From Candidatus Bathyarchaeota archaeon (GTDB taxonomy: Archaea; Thermoproteota; Bathyarchaeia; 40CM-2-53-6), in NCBI GenBank assembly GCA_005888745.1, contig VBBS01000033.1, positions 1 to 64,000 of the forward strand: DNA of 64,000 bases, read 5' to 3'. Within the stretch, counting starts at the first letter, position 1. Every line of letters starts with the position of its first letter. The notes under the pieces are model-generated. The model saw nothing but the letters and a program-made list of their open reading frames with translations, searched no databases and was not told where the DNA came from. This document shows, one piece after another, positions 49,916 through 58,919 of this stretch. Both the position numbers and the translations under genes were made by a program.

Positions 49916-50998
49916 ATGAAAGTCTGGATTGAGATTCTCACACCGAAACAGGCACTGTTCTTTGAGCCGTTATACCACGCGCTTAGGCGGAATGGACATG
50001 AGGCGTTGATCACAACCCGGGTCTACCGTGAAGCCGAACAAACTCTCGAGCTGAAGAAACTGCGATTCTCTGTGGTGGGACGCCACGGCGGGGGAACGGC
50101 ATTCGGAAAACTAATCGCGAGCGCTGAGAGAATTACAAAGCTTGCGAACCTGATTCAAAAATGGAAGCCGAGCGTGGCCGTCTCCTTCTCATCAGTCGAG
50201 GCATCTCGGGTCGCATTCGGCCTTGGAATTCCACAAGTTGCGGCCAACGACTCGCCACACTCGTGGATGGTAGCCAGGTTGACAATTCCTCTTACAACTT
50301 TCCTATGCTGTCCATGGATCATCGGTCGATCCGTTTGGAAAGAGTTCGGCGGACCCATGAGGAAAGTCATCCTTTACAGGGCCTTAGACCCAGCGGCTTG
50401 GCTCAAACGTCATCATCCCAAAGGCGAGGTTCTAAGACAATTGGACTTGAAGAGGGATCGGCCAATTGTTGTTTTCCGAACAGAAGAAGCATTCGCATCC
50501 TATCTCATGGGGAAAGCCAGTGACAAGGAGCCTGTCGTTGCACCGATCATCGATGAGCTGTTGAGGAGGCGATTGGACTGCCAAGTGGTCGTCTCGACAC
50601 GGTACGGAATGCAAGCTCCTGTGATAAAAAAGCGGTTCGGCGAAAGGGTTACCGTAGTTGACAGGATCATTGATGCGACTAGCTTGCTTTCACATTCGTC
50701 GGCGTTTGTTGGATCAGGGGGCACGATGACTGTTGAGGCTGCGCTCCTTGGCATTCCATCAATTTCTTGCTTTCCAGGGCCCAAACCCCTCTACATCCAG
50801 TATCTAGAGCGCCTCGGTCTGGTCGAGACTATTAGGTCTCCTCGGGAGATCTCCACCAGGGTTCATAGAATACTAACCGACCCGGAAGCGTTTGAAAGCC
50901 AGTCGAGAAGGGGAAAACAACTTCTAATCAATATGGAGGACCCCGTCGCCAAGATTCTTAGCACGGTAGAGCGAGCAGGGAAGCAGAGAACACGTTGA
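49916..50998 (+). CDS. DUF354 glycosyltransferase-like protein
   Basis: A 360-aa protein from ATG 49916 with the GT-B-like DUF354 pattern: MKVWIEILTPKQALFFEPLY at the start, ALITTRVYREAEQTLEL, AVSFSSVEASRVAFGLGIP and the donor-site region SSAFVGSGGTMTVEAALLGI, then PSISCFPGP. Related proteins sit in archaeal surface-polysaccharide clusters. It overlaps the next gene by 4 nt (TTGA). The substrate is unknown. Confidence 0.88.
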   Translation: MKVWIEILTPKQALFFEPLYHALRRNGHEALITTRVYREAEQTLELKKLRFSVVGRHGGGTAFGKLIASAERITKLANLIQKWKPSVAVSFSSVEASRVAFGLGIPQVAANDSPHSWMVARLTIPLTTFLCCPWIIGRSVWKEFGGPMRKVILYRALDPAAWLKRHHPKGEVLRQLDLKRDRPIVVFRTEEAFASYLMGKASDKEPVVAPIIDELLRRRLDCQVVVSTRYGMQAPVIKKRFGERVTVVDRIIDATSLLSHSSAFVGSGGTMTVEAALLGIPSISCFPGPKPLYIQYLERLGLVETIRSPREISTRVHRILTDPEAFESQSRRGKQLLINMEDPVAKILSTVERAGKQRTR

Positions 50999-52353
50999 AC
51001 GGAAATACCGCTGTCTTGCTGGATAAGATAAGGTCGAAGACCGCGAAAGTGTGTGTTGTCGGCCTGGGTTATGTCGGTGTTCCACTCGCAGTCGCTTCTG
51101 CCCAAGCGGGCTTTGGCGTAACCGGTGTCGATGTAGAAAAAGACAAGGTAGCCATGATCAACGAGGGTACATGCTATGTCGAAGATGCTTATAGCGAGAA
51201 ACATCTACCGGAGCTTGTAAGGGCCAGATCGATCAGTGCTACGGCGAACCTGTCCGAGGGGGCCAAAGCCTCCGATATCGTCATCGTATGTGTGCCAACT
51301 CCCCTCAACGGCAAGGGCGAGCCGGACCTGTCATTTCTCCGATCGGTCGCAAAGAACTTGTCGAAGAACCTCACAGGATTCAAGCTCGTCATCGTTGAGA
51401 GTACCAGTTTTCCAGGGACCACTACAGACATATTCCAACCCCTGCTAGAACGAGACGGAAAGAAACCTGATAGTGATTTCGCCCTCGTCTATTCCCCCGA
51501 ACGAATAGACTACGGTAATGCAAAGTTCGGGGTCAGAAACATTCCAAAAGTCGTAGGAGGGATCAACGACGAATCAACCCAACTTGGCGCTGAATTCTAC
51601 AAGGCGATATTGGACGCGCCTGTTGTCACGGTTGGAAACCCTTCAGTGGCCGAGGCAACAAAGATGCTTGAGAACATATTCCGCTACGTGAACATCGCGT
51701 TGGTAAACGAGCTGGCCGTCCTTCATGAGACTCTAGGAGTTGACTTTATCGAAGCGATCAATGCAGCGGCGACGAAACCATTTGGATTCATGCCACACTA
51801 TCCCGGTCCAGGAGTTGGCGGTCACTGCATTCCCAAGGACCCGTTCTATCTCGCCTTCAAAGCAAAACAGGTCGGATTCGCGCTGCGCTTGGTATCCGCA
51901 TCCAAGGCCGTTAACAAAATGATGCCCGTCCACACCATTGAACGGTTGACTACCACACTGAAAACCACCAAAAAGAATCTATCAGACTCTACGGTAACCA
52001 TCTGGGGCTTAGCATACAAGGGCGAGGTCAAAGATACCCGAAGAAGCCCGACCTTAGAGCTCCTTAAACTGCTCAAACAATCCCGAGCAAAGATTCGGGT
52101 CTTCGACCCCTACGCTCCACGTGTGACCGTGGGAGGGAAAGTCTACGAATCCAGTAGCTCCGAAACCGAATCAGTCCGAGACGCGGACGCGCTCATCATA
52201 GCAACAGCACACAATTCGTTTCGAAGTGTCGACCTCTCGAAAATAAGCCCGCTCATGCGGGATCGTCCTATCCTGTACGATACAAGAAACCTGCGAAACA
52301 GGAGAGAGTGCGAAGAGGCCGGATTTACATACCTTGCAACAGGACGACCGTAG
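50995..52353 (+). CDS. UDP-sugar 6-dehydrogenase (WecC/Ugd family)
   Basis: A 452-aa NAD-dependent dehydrogenase oxidising a UDP-hexose or UDP-N-acetylhexosamine to the uronic acid. VCVVGLGYVGVPLAVASAQA, STSFPGTT, YSPERIDYGN, ATKPFGFMPHYPGPGVGGHC, then IPKDPF with the catalytic Cys, and WGLAYKGEVKDTRRSP are all present. The features are closest to UDP-N-acetyl-D-mannosamine dehydrogenase. The start is TTG 50995. Coupled to DUF354, probably for surface glycans. Confidence 0.95.
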   Translation: MNGNTAVLLDKIRSKTAKVCVVGLGYVGVPLAVASAQAGFGVTGVDVEKDKVAMINEGTCYVEDAYSEKHLPELVRARSISATANLSEGAKASDIVIVCVPTPLNGKGEPDLSFLRSVAKNLSKNLTGFKLVIVESTSFPGTTTDIFQPLLERDGKKPDSDFALVYSPERIDYGNAKFGVRNIPKVVGGINDESTQLGAEFYKAILDAPVVTVGNPSVAEATKMLENIFRYVNIALVNELAVLHETLGVDFIEAINAAATKPFGFMPHYPGPGVGGHCIPKDPFYLAFKAKQVGFALRLVSASKAVNKMMPVHTIERLTTTLKTTKKNLSDSTVTIWGLAYKGEVKDTRRSPTLELLKLLKQSRAKIRVFDPYAPRVTVGGKVYESSSSETESVRDADALIIATAHNSFRSVDLSKISPLMRDRPILYDTRNLRNRRECEEAGFTYLATGRP

Positions 52354-52429
52354 AATCGCTGTCCATCGGTCGCAGGCATAGTTACCCTTATCCGGGAAAG
52401 CCTAGCCCCTCAGAGTCTGAGGAATTGCG

Positions 52430-52708
52430 TTGAAGAGACGGCTGATGGATATCCTCGCTTGTCCGATCGACAAGCACTACCCCCTCGACTTGCACGTCTT
52501 CGAGGAGAAAGACGAGATCGTCGAAGGACTGCTTGTGTGTTCCGAGTGCGGCCGCTGGTATCCAATTATCGACGAGATACCCCAACTCCTCCCCGACGAT
52601 TTACGGGAGCAAAGAGACGAACTATCCTGGCTAAGCAAGTGGAAAGAAAACGTCCCGCCTCAAGTGTTGAAGGAAGGTAAACCCTTCAATCTCCAATTGT
52701 CACGCTGA
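52430..52708 (+). CDS. Trm112-family zinc protein
   Basis: A 92-aa Trm112-like protein, normally a partner that stabilises tRNA and rRNA methyltransferases. MDILACPIDKHYPLDL and VCSECGRWYPIIDEIPQLLP are diagnostic, giving C-x(40)-C-x2-C. The start is TTG 52430; an ATG at 52445 would remove five residues. It follows the dehydrogenase by 76 bp and overlaps the convergent nucleotidyltransferase by 9 bp. Confidence 0.88.
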   Translation: MKRRLMDILACPIDKHYPLDLHVFEEKDEIVEGLLVCSECGRWYPIIDEIPQLLPDDLREQRDELSWLSKWKENVPPQVLKEGKPFNLQLSR

Positions 52709-53476
52709 AGAAACCGATTCCGTCCGTATGGGGACTTCCGGGAGGTCGTACCAACGCTTCTTCTCCCCAACCTTGTCACGCAACTTCCACTTGAACGACT
52801 TCGGAACCGTCTGAATCGTGTGAAGAAGCTTGTTGATACGGCTTTCGAGGATCTGTTTAGCTTCTGCTTCTAGCTCGTATTTCGACAGGAAGGTTAGAAC
52901 TTTCCCCAACGTCAGCGAGATAGTCTTACACAAGCCCCAATCGTCCGCACACAGGCGCGAGACATAACCGGCATCAATTACTTCCTTATCTCCGGGCGCA
53001 ATTTGATCGATTACATCGTGGTCCTTCAGAATCGCAATTAGATCTCGGATATCCTTCTCATTAACTTCTACAACCTGGAGTTTCGTCATCAACAAGTCGG
53101 AGATGGGGATAGTATAGTCATCAAGAGAGAGCCTCTCTCCGAGATGAAGAATATGGCACATTCTAAAAACATCTAAGAAAATGTCCACGACCCTCTGATT
53201 CTTTGCGTCTTCAAAGATCAACCTAGTGACGCCATGGAGCGCGTTGAACCTTTGGTTAGGCTCATAGCCAAGATCCAAGAAGAGTCTCCTGATTTCTCGA
53301 CCTTGTTTACCCCTTCCAAAGAAATCCAAGTCAGGATAGGATCTCTGGAGTGACCTGTGAGTTGCGCTTGGACAACGATACTTTACTGCAACTCCACCGA
53401 AGAGCCGAAGAATGATCCCTCTTCCCTTTGCCTCGTCCAATACTCGTTTCGCTTCGTCAGATATTGCTGATTGCAT
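52700..53476 (-). CDS. Nucleotidyltransferase-fold protein (AbiEii/MNT-like)
   Basis: A 258-aa protein from ATG 53476 (an upstream start at 53500 is possible). RLFGGVAVKYRCPS and YPDLDFFGRGKQGREI give the GG...DxD pattern of polymerase-beta-type nucleotidyltransferases; VVDIFLDVFRM may provide the third acid. A helical C-terminal half follows. AbiEii-like enzymes serve as toxins or defence nucleotidyltransferases, but no partner antitoxin is seen, so a housekeeping role is equally possible. Confidence 0.7.
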   Translation of the reverse strand: MQSAISDEAKRVLDEAKGRGIILRLFGGVAVKYRCPSATHRSLQRSYPDLDFFGRGKQGREIRRLFLDLGYEPNQRFNALHGVTRLIFEDAKNQRVVDIFLDVFRMCHILHLGERLSLDDYTIPISDLLMTKLQVVEVNEKDIRDLIAILKDHDVIDQIAPGDKEVIDAGYVSRLCADDWGLCKTISLTLGKVLTFLSKYELEAEAKQILESRINKLLHTIQTVPKSFKWKLRDKVGEKKRWYDLPEVPIRTESVSSA

Positions 53477-53605
53477 GAGTAGGTAGCTTCTTCCACCCAA
53501 GCGCAGAAGGGTCTCGCTTCGTACTTAACTTTCGTATAACCCGAGATACTACGCCAACAATTACCCTAGAGGATTTAAGGGATCAAAGATCTCCCTTTCT
53601 CGGGT

Positions 53606-54509
53606 TTGCCCAAGACCAGAATAATCTTCTCCTCGGACTTTCATGGAAGCGACGTAGTTTGGAGAAAGTTCCTGAACTCCGCGTCCATGTTCAAAGCAAA
53701 TGTCTTGTTGATGGGAGGAGACATGACGAGCAAGGTGATGGTTCCCATCGTACGAGAGCCTGAAGGAGGTTACACAGCCAACTTTCTAGGCAAACAGGTG
53801 AAGATTTCGGAGGAACCTCCCCTACGTTTGCTCTAAGGCTGAAGTCGAAAAGCTAAGCCAAGATCAGGAGTACGTCGAGAAGGTCTTCGAGGATCTGGAA
53901 GTGGAGATGGTAAGAGACTGGCTGTCTCTAATCCCAAAAAAAGCCCCAGATGCAAAAGTGATCATACACCCAGGGAACGATGACAAGTTCGTTCTCGACG
54001 ACGTTCTAAGGGGTTCTCCAAACGTAGTTTTTGCAGAGGAGTCAGTCGTCCATTTCGACGATTTCCACGAAGCCGCATGCGTTGGTTGGTCAAACCCAAC
54101 TCCGTGGCACAGCCCACGAGAGTGCACTGAAGAACAACTCTTGGAAAAATTAGAGAAGACCGTGTCGCAACTGAAGTCCATCAAGACATCATGCTTCTGC
54201 TTCCACGTGCCCCCATATAATTCCACCATCGACATGGCTCCGAAACTTGACGCGACCTTCAGGCCGGTCTATGAAGGAGGACGACCCGCGTTCGTACCAG
54301 TTGGATCCACGTCTGTAAGGAAGATGATCGAGAAGTATGAACCACTCCTCGGGCTCCACGGTCACATACATGAGAGTCCAGGATTGGTAAAAATCGGAAG
54401 GACCCAGTGTATCAATCCGGGAAGCGAGTATTCAGAGGGCATTCTTCGGGCTTATGTAATAGAACTGGAGAATGGAAAGGTTAAGCGGCTTCAACGGCTC
54501 GAGGGCTAA
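53606..54509 (+). pseudogene. Metallophosphoesterase, interrupted by a +1 frameshift
   Basis: TTG 53606 begins SSDFHGSDVVWRKFLNSA with LLMGGDMTSK (metal ligands D, H, D), ending at TAA 53834-53836. One base on, the next frame continues KAEVEKLSQDQEYVEKVFED and then HPGNDDKFVL, SFCFHVPPYNS-like CFCFHVPP and LLGLHGHIHESPG to TAG/TAA at 54509. Joined, all calcineurin-type motifs are present (about 300 aa). The break may be a mutation, a base-call error or a recoding site. The first canonical start after the break is 53901. Confidence 0.8.
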
Positions 54510-54945
54510 CCCGTTGCGACTTTTCTGTTTCAAGAAATCCCTGCACTCGGTCTCGAATCTTTTGTGGCCTTACATTCGTCCTGGAAATCGGCAAGTCAAG
54601 ATGGTCCCCATCGATTGACTTGTAGAGTCTCAGGTTAGGCCTTCCGTATCGATCTATGATGATGGATACGAATCTGTAGCTACGCCAAAAGCCAGTCGCA
54701 ATTTCTTTCGACCCCTTAACAACGCTGAAACTCTGGGAATCGAATGCAATCAGGGTGTGAGACCATCTAAGATAAATCGCTCGGCCAATGGAGAATCCTA
54801 TCGGAAAGGCGGTACTGAGGAAGACCAACCGGGAGGGCGTTCCGGAAAGGCCGTAGGCTTGAAGAAGATTATTGATGACGATTGCGGAGAGAAGGACAAA
54901 AGGCATGCTGTAGGAGACCACCACCGAAACTTGGGTTTTCGTCAA
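54481..54945 (-). CDS. Membrane protein with two helices and a PH-like soluble domain
   Basis: A 154-aa protein from ATG 54945. Helices at about 8-30 and 38-58, then IYLRWSHTLIAFDSQSFSVV, GFWRSYRFVSIIIDRYGR and NLRLYKSIDGDHLDL, a strand-rich domain like bacterial PH (YdbT-type). It overlaps the upstream gene by 4 nt and the convergent phosphoesterase by 29 bp. Function unknown. Confidence 0.65.
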   Translation of the reverse strand: MTKTQVSVVVSYSMPFVLLSAIVINNLLQAYGLSGTPSRLVFLSTAFPIGFSIGRAIYLRWSHTLIAFDSQSFSVVKGSKEIATGFWRSYRFVSIIIDRYGRPNLRLYKSIDGDHLDLPISRTNVRPQKIRDRVQGFLETEKSQRVSPRAVEAA

Positions 54946-55472
54946 ACGTTCCGAGTCTCTTCCCCTCCAAGCGACTTGCTTAGCCGTAGATGTTTCTCGA
55001 TGCTTTTTCCAATCTGATTGTTGCTCAGGACGATTTGTTTCGATGATGTGCTTGCTACTGCGAGACCTAATTCTCTTTTGTCATAACGCGACACATAGGA
55101 AGCGATCGATGGCTGAATGTTTTTCCTTGAAAACACAATGAGCCAAGCCCATTGGAGTTCGTTGTCCTTGGAGATTCTTGTGATTTGGTCGATTCTATTC
55201 CTAAGCGTTTCCAAGCCTATGATACGATCTTCCTCATCGACGCAGAAGAGGGCAACTGAGTAGTTTGGTAGCACGGTCCATGCAAAGAATCTCGATATCA
55301 AGAATCCGGAATTTCTAGTTCTACCTCTCGCATAAAGTGAGAAGATCGTACCATCATCAGTCCGATAATCTCTGAAGAATTCTGTTAGGTCCGCTATCCA
55401 CCTTGCCCTGCCTCGAATAAGTCCCCGTTCAAAGGCATCTACCGGTAGCGGATCTTCTTCAACAGCGCGCAT
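54942..55472 (-). CDS. Protein of unknown function, 176 aa
   Basis: ATG 55472. A mixed alpha/beta protein: DAFERGLIRGRARWIADLTE, then YSVALFCVDEEDRIIGLETL, WAWLIVFSRKNI and SYVSRYDKRELGLAVAST. It looks like a nuclease- or restriction-like or Roadblock-like core without recognisable catalytic residues. It shares an operon with the PH-like membrane protein (4-nt overlap). Confidence 0.6.
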   Translation of the reverse strand: MRAVEEDPLPVDAFERGLIRGRARWIADLTEFFRDYRTDDGTIFSLYARGRTRNSGFLISRFFAWTVLPNYSVALFCVDEEDRIIGLETLRNRIDQITRISKDNELQWAWLIVFSRKNIQPSIASYVSRYDKRELGLAVASTSSKQIVLSNNQIGKSIEKHLRLSKSLGGEETRNV

Positions 55473-55568
55473 GCCGTAAGCACGTTAGTGCGGTGAAATA
55501 AGTCGATCGGTCTCGGATCAAATTATCGTCCTGCGAGCGCAGACTTGCAGAAGGAGGCCTGTAGTCTC

Positions 55569-57305
55569 CTACTCGGGCGGGATCTGAGCGAAGATAGTTG
55601 AGTAGTTTATGCCCCGCCTCATTCTGTGAGCATAGAATACAACAACTCCGATTGCGGCAACGATGACCGTGAATACGATCGCGTAAGTGTCTGGGGTCGC
55701 TTGTGAGAGTTCGAAATCGCCATACTTTGCAAACACGAAGATATAGTCCACAGTTAGGTTTGCTACGAAACCAAGAACTCCCAAGAGGACCATTCCCCAT
55801 TTGCCTCCTGGCTTGTAGGGCGCGGTGTCAAAAATCTGCCTCCGACTGGCCCTTAACGGGAGAATCACTAGGGAGAGAGTGAAGAGCGTAAAGAACAACG
55901 AGTCGTAAAAGTCTGTGATGGCCACCCCGCCGCTACTACTGAGGATCTGCCCGAGCAAAACATTACCTCCCAAGTTCCAGCTACCGGTCCCGGCGTCTAC
56001 GATTCCCGACTCGGAGAAACAACCCAATATACCCACGATCCCGGTTATGATGACGGCATTTATCGGAGAATGGAATCGGTCATTAATGTTCGCAAGCGGG
56101 GCGGGAAGCACACGGTCGAATGACATAGCGAAGAGTATTCTCGAGGCTGTAAGAATGAAGGGAGGAATGTCGTTTGCAATCCAGAAGACTCCGAAGACTA
56201 CCAGCAAGAAGTTGGCCGAACCCAAGTTGATCCCGCTTCCGGTCAGTCCCGCAACAGTGGTAGTCCAGAGCTTCACATTTGGCAGGCCTGCCTTGACAAG
56301 GTCTCCTCCTCCATAAGAGAGGTAGCTCCATGCGGAGAGAAGGGAATACGTGTTCCCGCTAGTTGTCGTAACGGTTGCGAGTCCTTTGATTGAGTCAGCA
56401 GCCACAACGGAAATGCTGACGTAAAGGGCGATTATCAGTACCGAAGCGAGTACGAGAGTTTTTGGGAGAGATTTGTTGGCCTGCTTGATTTCTCCTGCGA
56501 CGAATGTTGAAGCTGCATACCCAATGTATGCAAAATATGCCCCCACCAGGGCGGTAGAAACAGCTCCCCAGTATCCCCCGGCCGAGGACCCGGCTGCATC
56601 CAGCCCCTGAGTCAAGGCACCGTTAACGTAGTCAAGCGGGGCGTGACCTAAGACATTGGTCATTCCTTGGGTGACGGTGGTCGAGTTCGCTTGGCTCAGT
56701 AGACCGAACACGTAAAATGTTAGGATCGAAGGAACCCAGAACATTGCCTGAAGTAAAAGGCCCGTTAGTTTTACCCCAAAGATACCAATTACCGTAAACA
56801 CGAGGACTAGTACGAGACCTCCTGAGAAGAGGGTGATATCATTAATGTTAGAGCCGAAAGCGTTCGCGCCAAGCGGGAAAGGCCCGAAGGCGACTGGGCC
56901 CATTATCTGGAAGATCCCCTCAAAGACCGCGACAGCTATAATCCCAAAGGACCATGCAATGCTCAGAAACTCAAGCCATGCACCCAGGAACCCCCAAACT
57001 GGCCCGATGATTCTTGAAATGACGACGTAGCCACCTCCTGACCTAGGCATCGCCGAAGATAAGACCGAAACCGCTAGGACTGAAAGAAGGATTGCAATTC
57101 CGCCAAGAATGAAGGCCATCGTCATAGGGGGGATCCCCGCGAGATACTGGTTCTCCGGAAGTGGAGCTCTTCCTGTATATTGGAAGACCCTTTTCTGCCA
57201 ACCCAAACCGATCGTGTTCGCCATCACGATGATAATAGCAGTAATTGCCCCTATTTCGCGGACAAGTCCTGTTGCCTTTCGGACGAATAACTTCTCTTCT
57301 GCCAA
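55569..57305 (-). CDS. APC-superfamily amino acid permease
   Basis: A 578-aa transporter with about 12-14 membrane helices. GAITAIIIVMANTIGLG is the first helix with the unwound G-rich site, SAMPRSGGGYVVISRIIGPV is the APC signature loop, and AYFAYIGYAASTFVAGEIKQ, then ANKSLPKTL, is helix 6 plus the family KxxPKAI loop. It probably imports amino acids by ion symport. An inserted loop (SNIND, 140s) is slightly longer than usual. The start is TTG 57305. Monocistronic. Confidence 0.92.
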   Translation of the reverse strand: MAEEKLFVRKATGLVREIGAITAIIIVMANTIGLGWQKRVFQYTGRAPLPENQYLAGIPPMTMAFILGGIAILLSVLAVSVLSSAMPRSGGGYVVISRIIGPVWGFLGAWLEFLSIAWSFGIIAVAVFEGIFQIMGPVAFGPFPLGANAFGSNINDITLFSGGLVLVLVFTVIGIFGVKLTGLLLQAMFWVPSILTFYVFGLLSQANSTTVTQGMTNVLGHAPLDYVNGALTQGLDAAGSSAGGYWGAVSTALVGAYFAYIGYAASTFVAGEIKQANKSLPKTLVLASVLIIALYVSISVVAADSIKGLATVTTTSGNTYSLLSAWSYLSYGGGDLVKAGLPNVKLWTTTVAGLTGSGINLGSANFLLVVFGVFWIANDIPPFILTASRILFAMSFDRVLPAPLANINDRFHSPINAVIITGIVGILGCFSESGIVDAGTGSWNLGGNVLLGQILSSSGGVAITDFYDSLFFTLFTLSLVILPLRASRRQIFDTAPYKPGGKWGMVLLGVLGFVANLTVDYIFVFAKYGDFELSQATPDTYAIVFTVIVAAIGVVVFYAHRMRRGINYSTIFAQIPPE

Positions 57306-57523
57306 GGTGTCTCGTTAGAAGGGCTGATTTGCGCCCCATTGTTAATTTAAGCCTTTGCAATGGCTTCCAAAATAGCTTCTGGGGAAAATTTGACAAAATC
57401 ATGTCATGATCCTAACAAACCTCCGTCAACAAGGATACGTGAAAAACCCAGACTTGGCATTGATTTTATCGTTTTGCGCCGCAGATATCCTCTTAGCTGT
57501 CAGTATGAAAAGATGGATTCCCC

Positions 57524-58297
57524 TTGAGCGATAAAGTCGACGAAAATGTTCGACGAAGAGAAGTCCGATACGATAGAGAACGCAGAGTGAGGATAAAGTG
57601 GAGTGAGGATACGGAATCGCTTGAGGAGGTCTTCGACCGACGAACGATAATGACAGTTCTCAAGATGCTGAACACTGGGATATTAAGAGAACTTCACGGC
57701 GCGATAAAGTCGGGAAAGGAGAGCAAGATCTACCACGGGTTAGACCCGAAAGGCAAAGAAGTAGCCGTGAAGATTTTCCTAACCACATCAAACATATTCC
57801 GGCATGGCCGGTTGAAGTACATTCGCGGAGACCCTCGGTTCAAGGATATTCCGCATGACACGACATCTCTCGTAGATCAATGGGCATCGAAAGAGTACAA
57901 GAACCTAGAACTGGCAGACCGTGCAGGAATATCTGTTCCGAAACCAATCCATGTGGAGAAGAATGTCTTGATTCTCGGGTTTATCGGGAAGGATGGAATA
58001 CCTGCTCCAGTTCTTAGAGAAGTCCGGCTTCAGGCGGCGGCCGATTGGTACAAGAAAATCATCGAATTGATCAAGCAACTGTACGATAAGGCGAAACTCG
58101 TCCACGGCGATCTAAGCGAGTATAATATCATGATTCCCAATGGATACCCGGTCATCATCGACTTCGGGCAAGCAGTCACCACAGAACATCCAGAGGCCCG
58201 CGCCTTCCTCGAAAGAGATGTCGAGAACATCAACCACTATTTTGAGGGCCTCAATGTCAGGACCCAATCTCCAGCGAGGGTCATAGGAGCTCGATAG
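57524..58297 (+). CDS. rio1: RIO1-type serine/threonine kinase
   Basis: A 257-aa RIO1 ATPase/kinase acting in late small-subunit ribosome maturation. SGKESKIYHGLDPKGKEVAV, then KIFLTT, is the RIO phosphate loop with catalytic lysine; LVHGDLSEYNIMI is the catalytic loop; VIIDFGQAVTTEHP is the metal-binding DFG equivalent; AFLERDVENINHYF is the RIO1 C-terminal helix. The start is TTG 57524. The Pno1-like KH gene begins 4 bp after its stop, the usual archaeal pairing. Confidence 0.96.
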   Translation: MSDKVDENVRRREVRYDRERRVRIKWSEDTESLEEVFDRRTIMTVLKMLNTGILRELHGAIKSGKESKIYHGLDPKGKEVAVKIFLTTSNIFRHGRLKYIRGDPRFKDIPHDTTSLVDQWASKEYKNLELADRAGISVPKPIHVEKNVLILGFIGKDGIPAPVLREVRLQAAADWYKKIIELIKQLYDKAKLVHGDLSEYNIMIPNGYPVIIDFGQAVTTEHPEARAFLERDVENINHYFEGLNVRTQSPARVIGAR

Positions 58298-58300
58298 AAA

Positions 58301-58891
58301 TTGGCCGAGACAAGGATGACCGCCGTAATACCAAAGGATAGAGTAGGAGTACTTGTTGGTTCAGGTGGCACAGTTAAGTCGACGATCGAAGAAAAACTGT
58401 TTGTAGATCTCAAGATAGACAGCCCATCTGGTGCGGTAGAGATTGGAGTGAAGCCTAATGCCCCCGATCCGTCGGGCGCCCTGCAAGCCAAGGATATCGT
58501 TCTCGCAATTGGAAGAGGGTTTTCTCCCGAGCGAGCGTTCAGGCTCTTCAGCGAGGACAATACTTTGGACATTATCGATCTTCACGACTTCTTCGGCAAG
58601 AATGAGGCCGAGATCCGAAGGGTTGACGGCAGAATCATCGGCAGAGAAGGCAAGACCAGAAGGATTCTAGAAGAACTGACCGGAACCGCCATCTCTGTTA
58701 GCGGGCATACAGTGTCGATCATTGGCGGCTATGAAGCCGTCACCATGGCGAAGGACGCGTTAGAGAAACTGATCAAGGGCCGACAGCACGGGACGGTCTA
58801 CAAGTTCCTACGAAGAAGAAGACAGGAGATCAAAAAGGAGAAAGCTTTAGGACTCTGGGAAGGCCAAGTACCTACAGCAAAGAAACCATGA
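58301..58891 (+). CDS. KH-domain protein of the Pno1/Dim2 (Krr1) family
   Basis: A 196-aa two-KH protein, the archaeal partner of RIO1 in 16S rRNA 3'-end maturation. KH1 IPKDRVGVLVGSGGTVKSTI (about 8-27) and KH2 RVDGRIIGREGKTRRILEEL (GxxG at about 110-115), followed by TAISVSGHTVSIIGG and VYKFLRRRRQEIKKEK at the tail. The start is TTG 58301, with ATG 58319 as an alternative. It lies in the RIO1-KH-top6BA unit. Confidence 0.95.
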   Translation: MAETRMTAVIPKDRVGVLVGSGGTVKSTIEEKLFVDLKIDSPSGAVEIGVKPNAPDPSGALQAKDIVLAIGRGFSPERAFRLFSEDNTLDIIDLHDFFGKNEAEIRRVDGRIIGREGKTRRILEELTGTAISVSGHTVSIIGGYEAVTMAKDALEKLIKGRQHGTVYKFLRRRRQEIKKEKALGLWEGQVPTAKKP

Positions 58892-58919
58892 CCAAAGCGG
58901 ACCTCCCGGAGCGGGCCCT

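Noticed and set aside
52700..53476. Type IV toxin-antitoxin (AbiE) system
   Set aside because: Only the nucleotidyltransferase-like gene is present; the adjacent gene is Trm112, not an AbiEi antitoxin.
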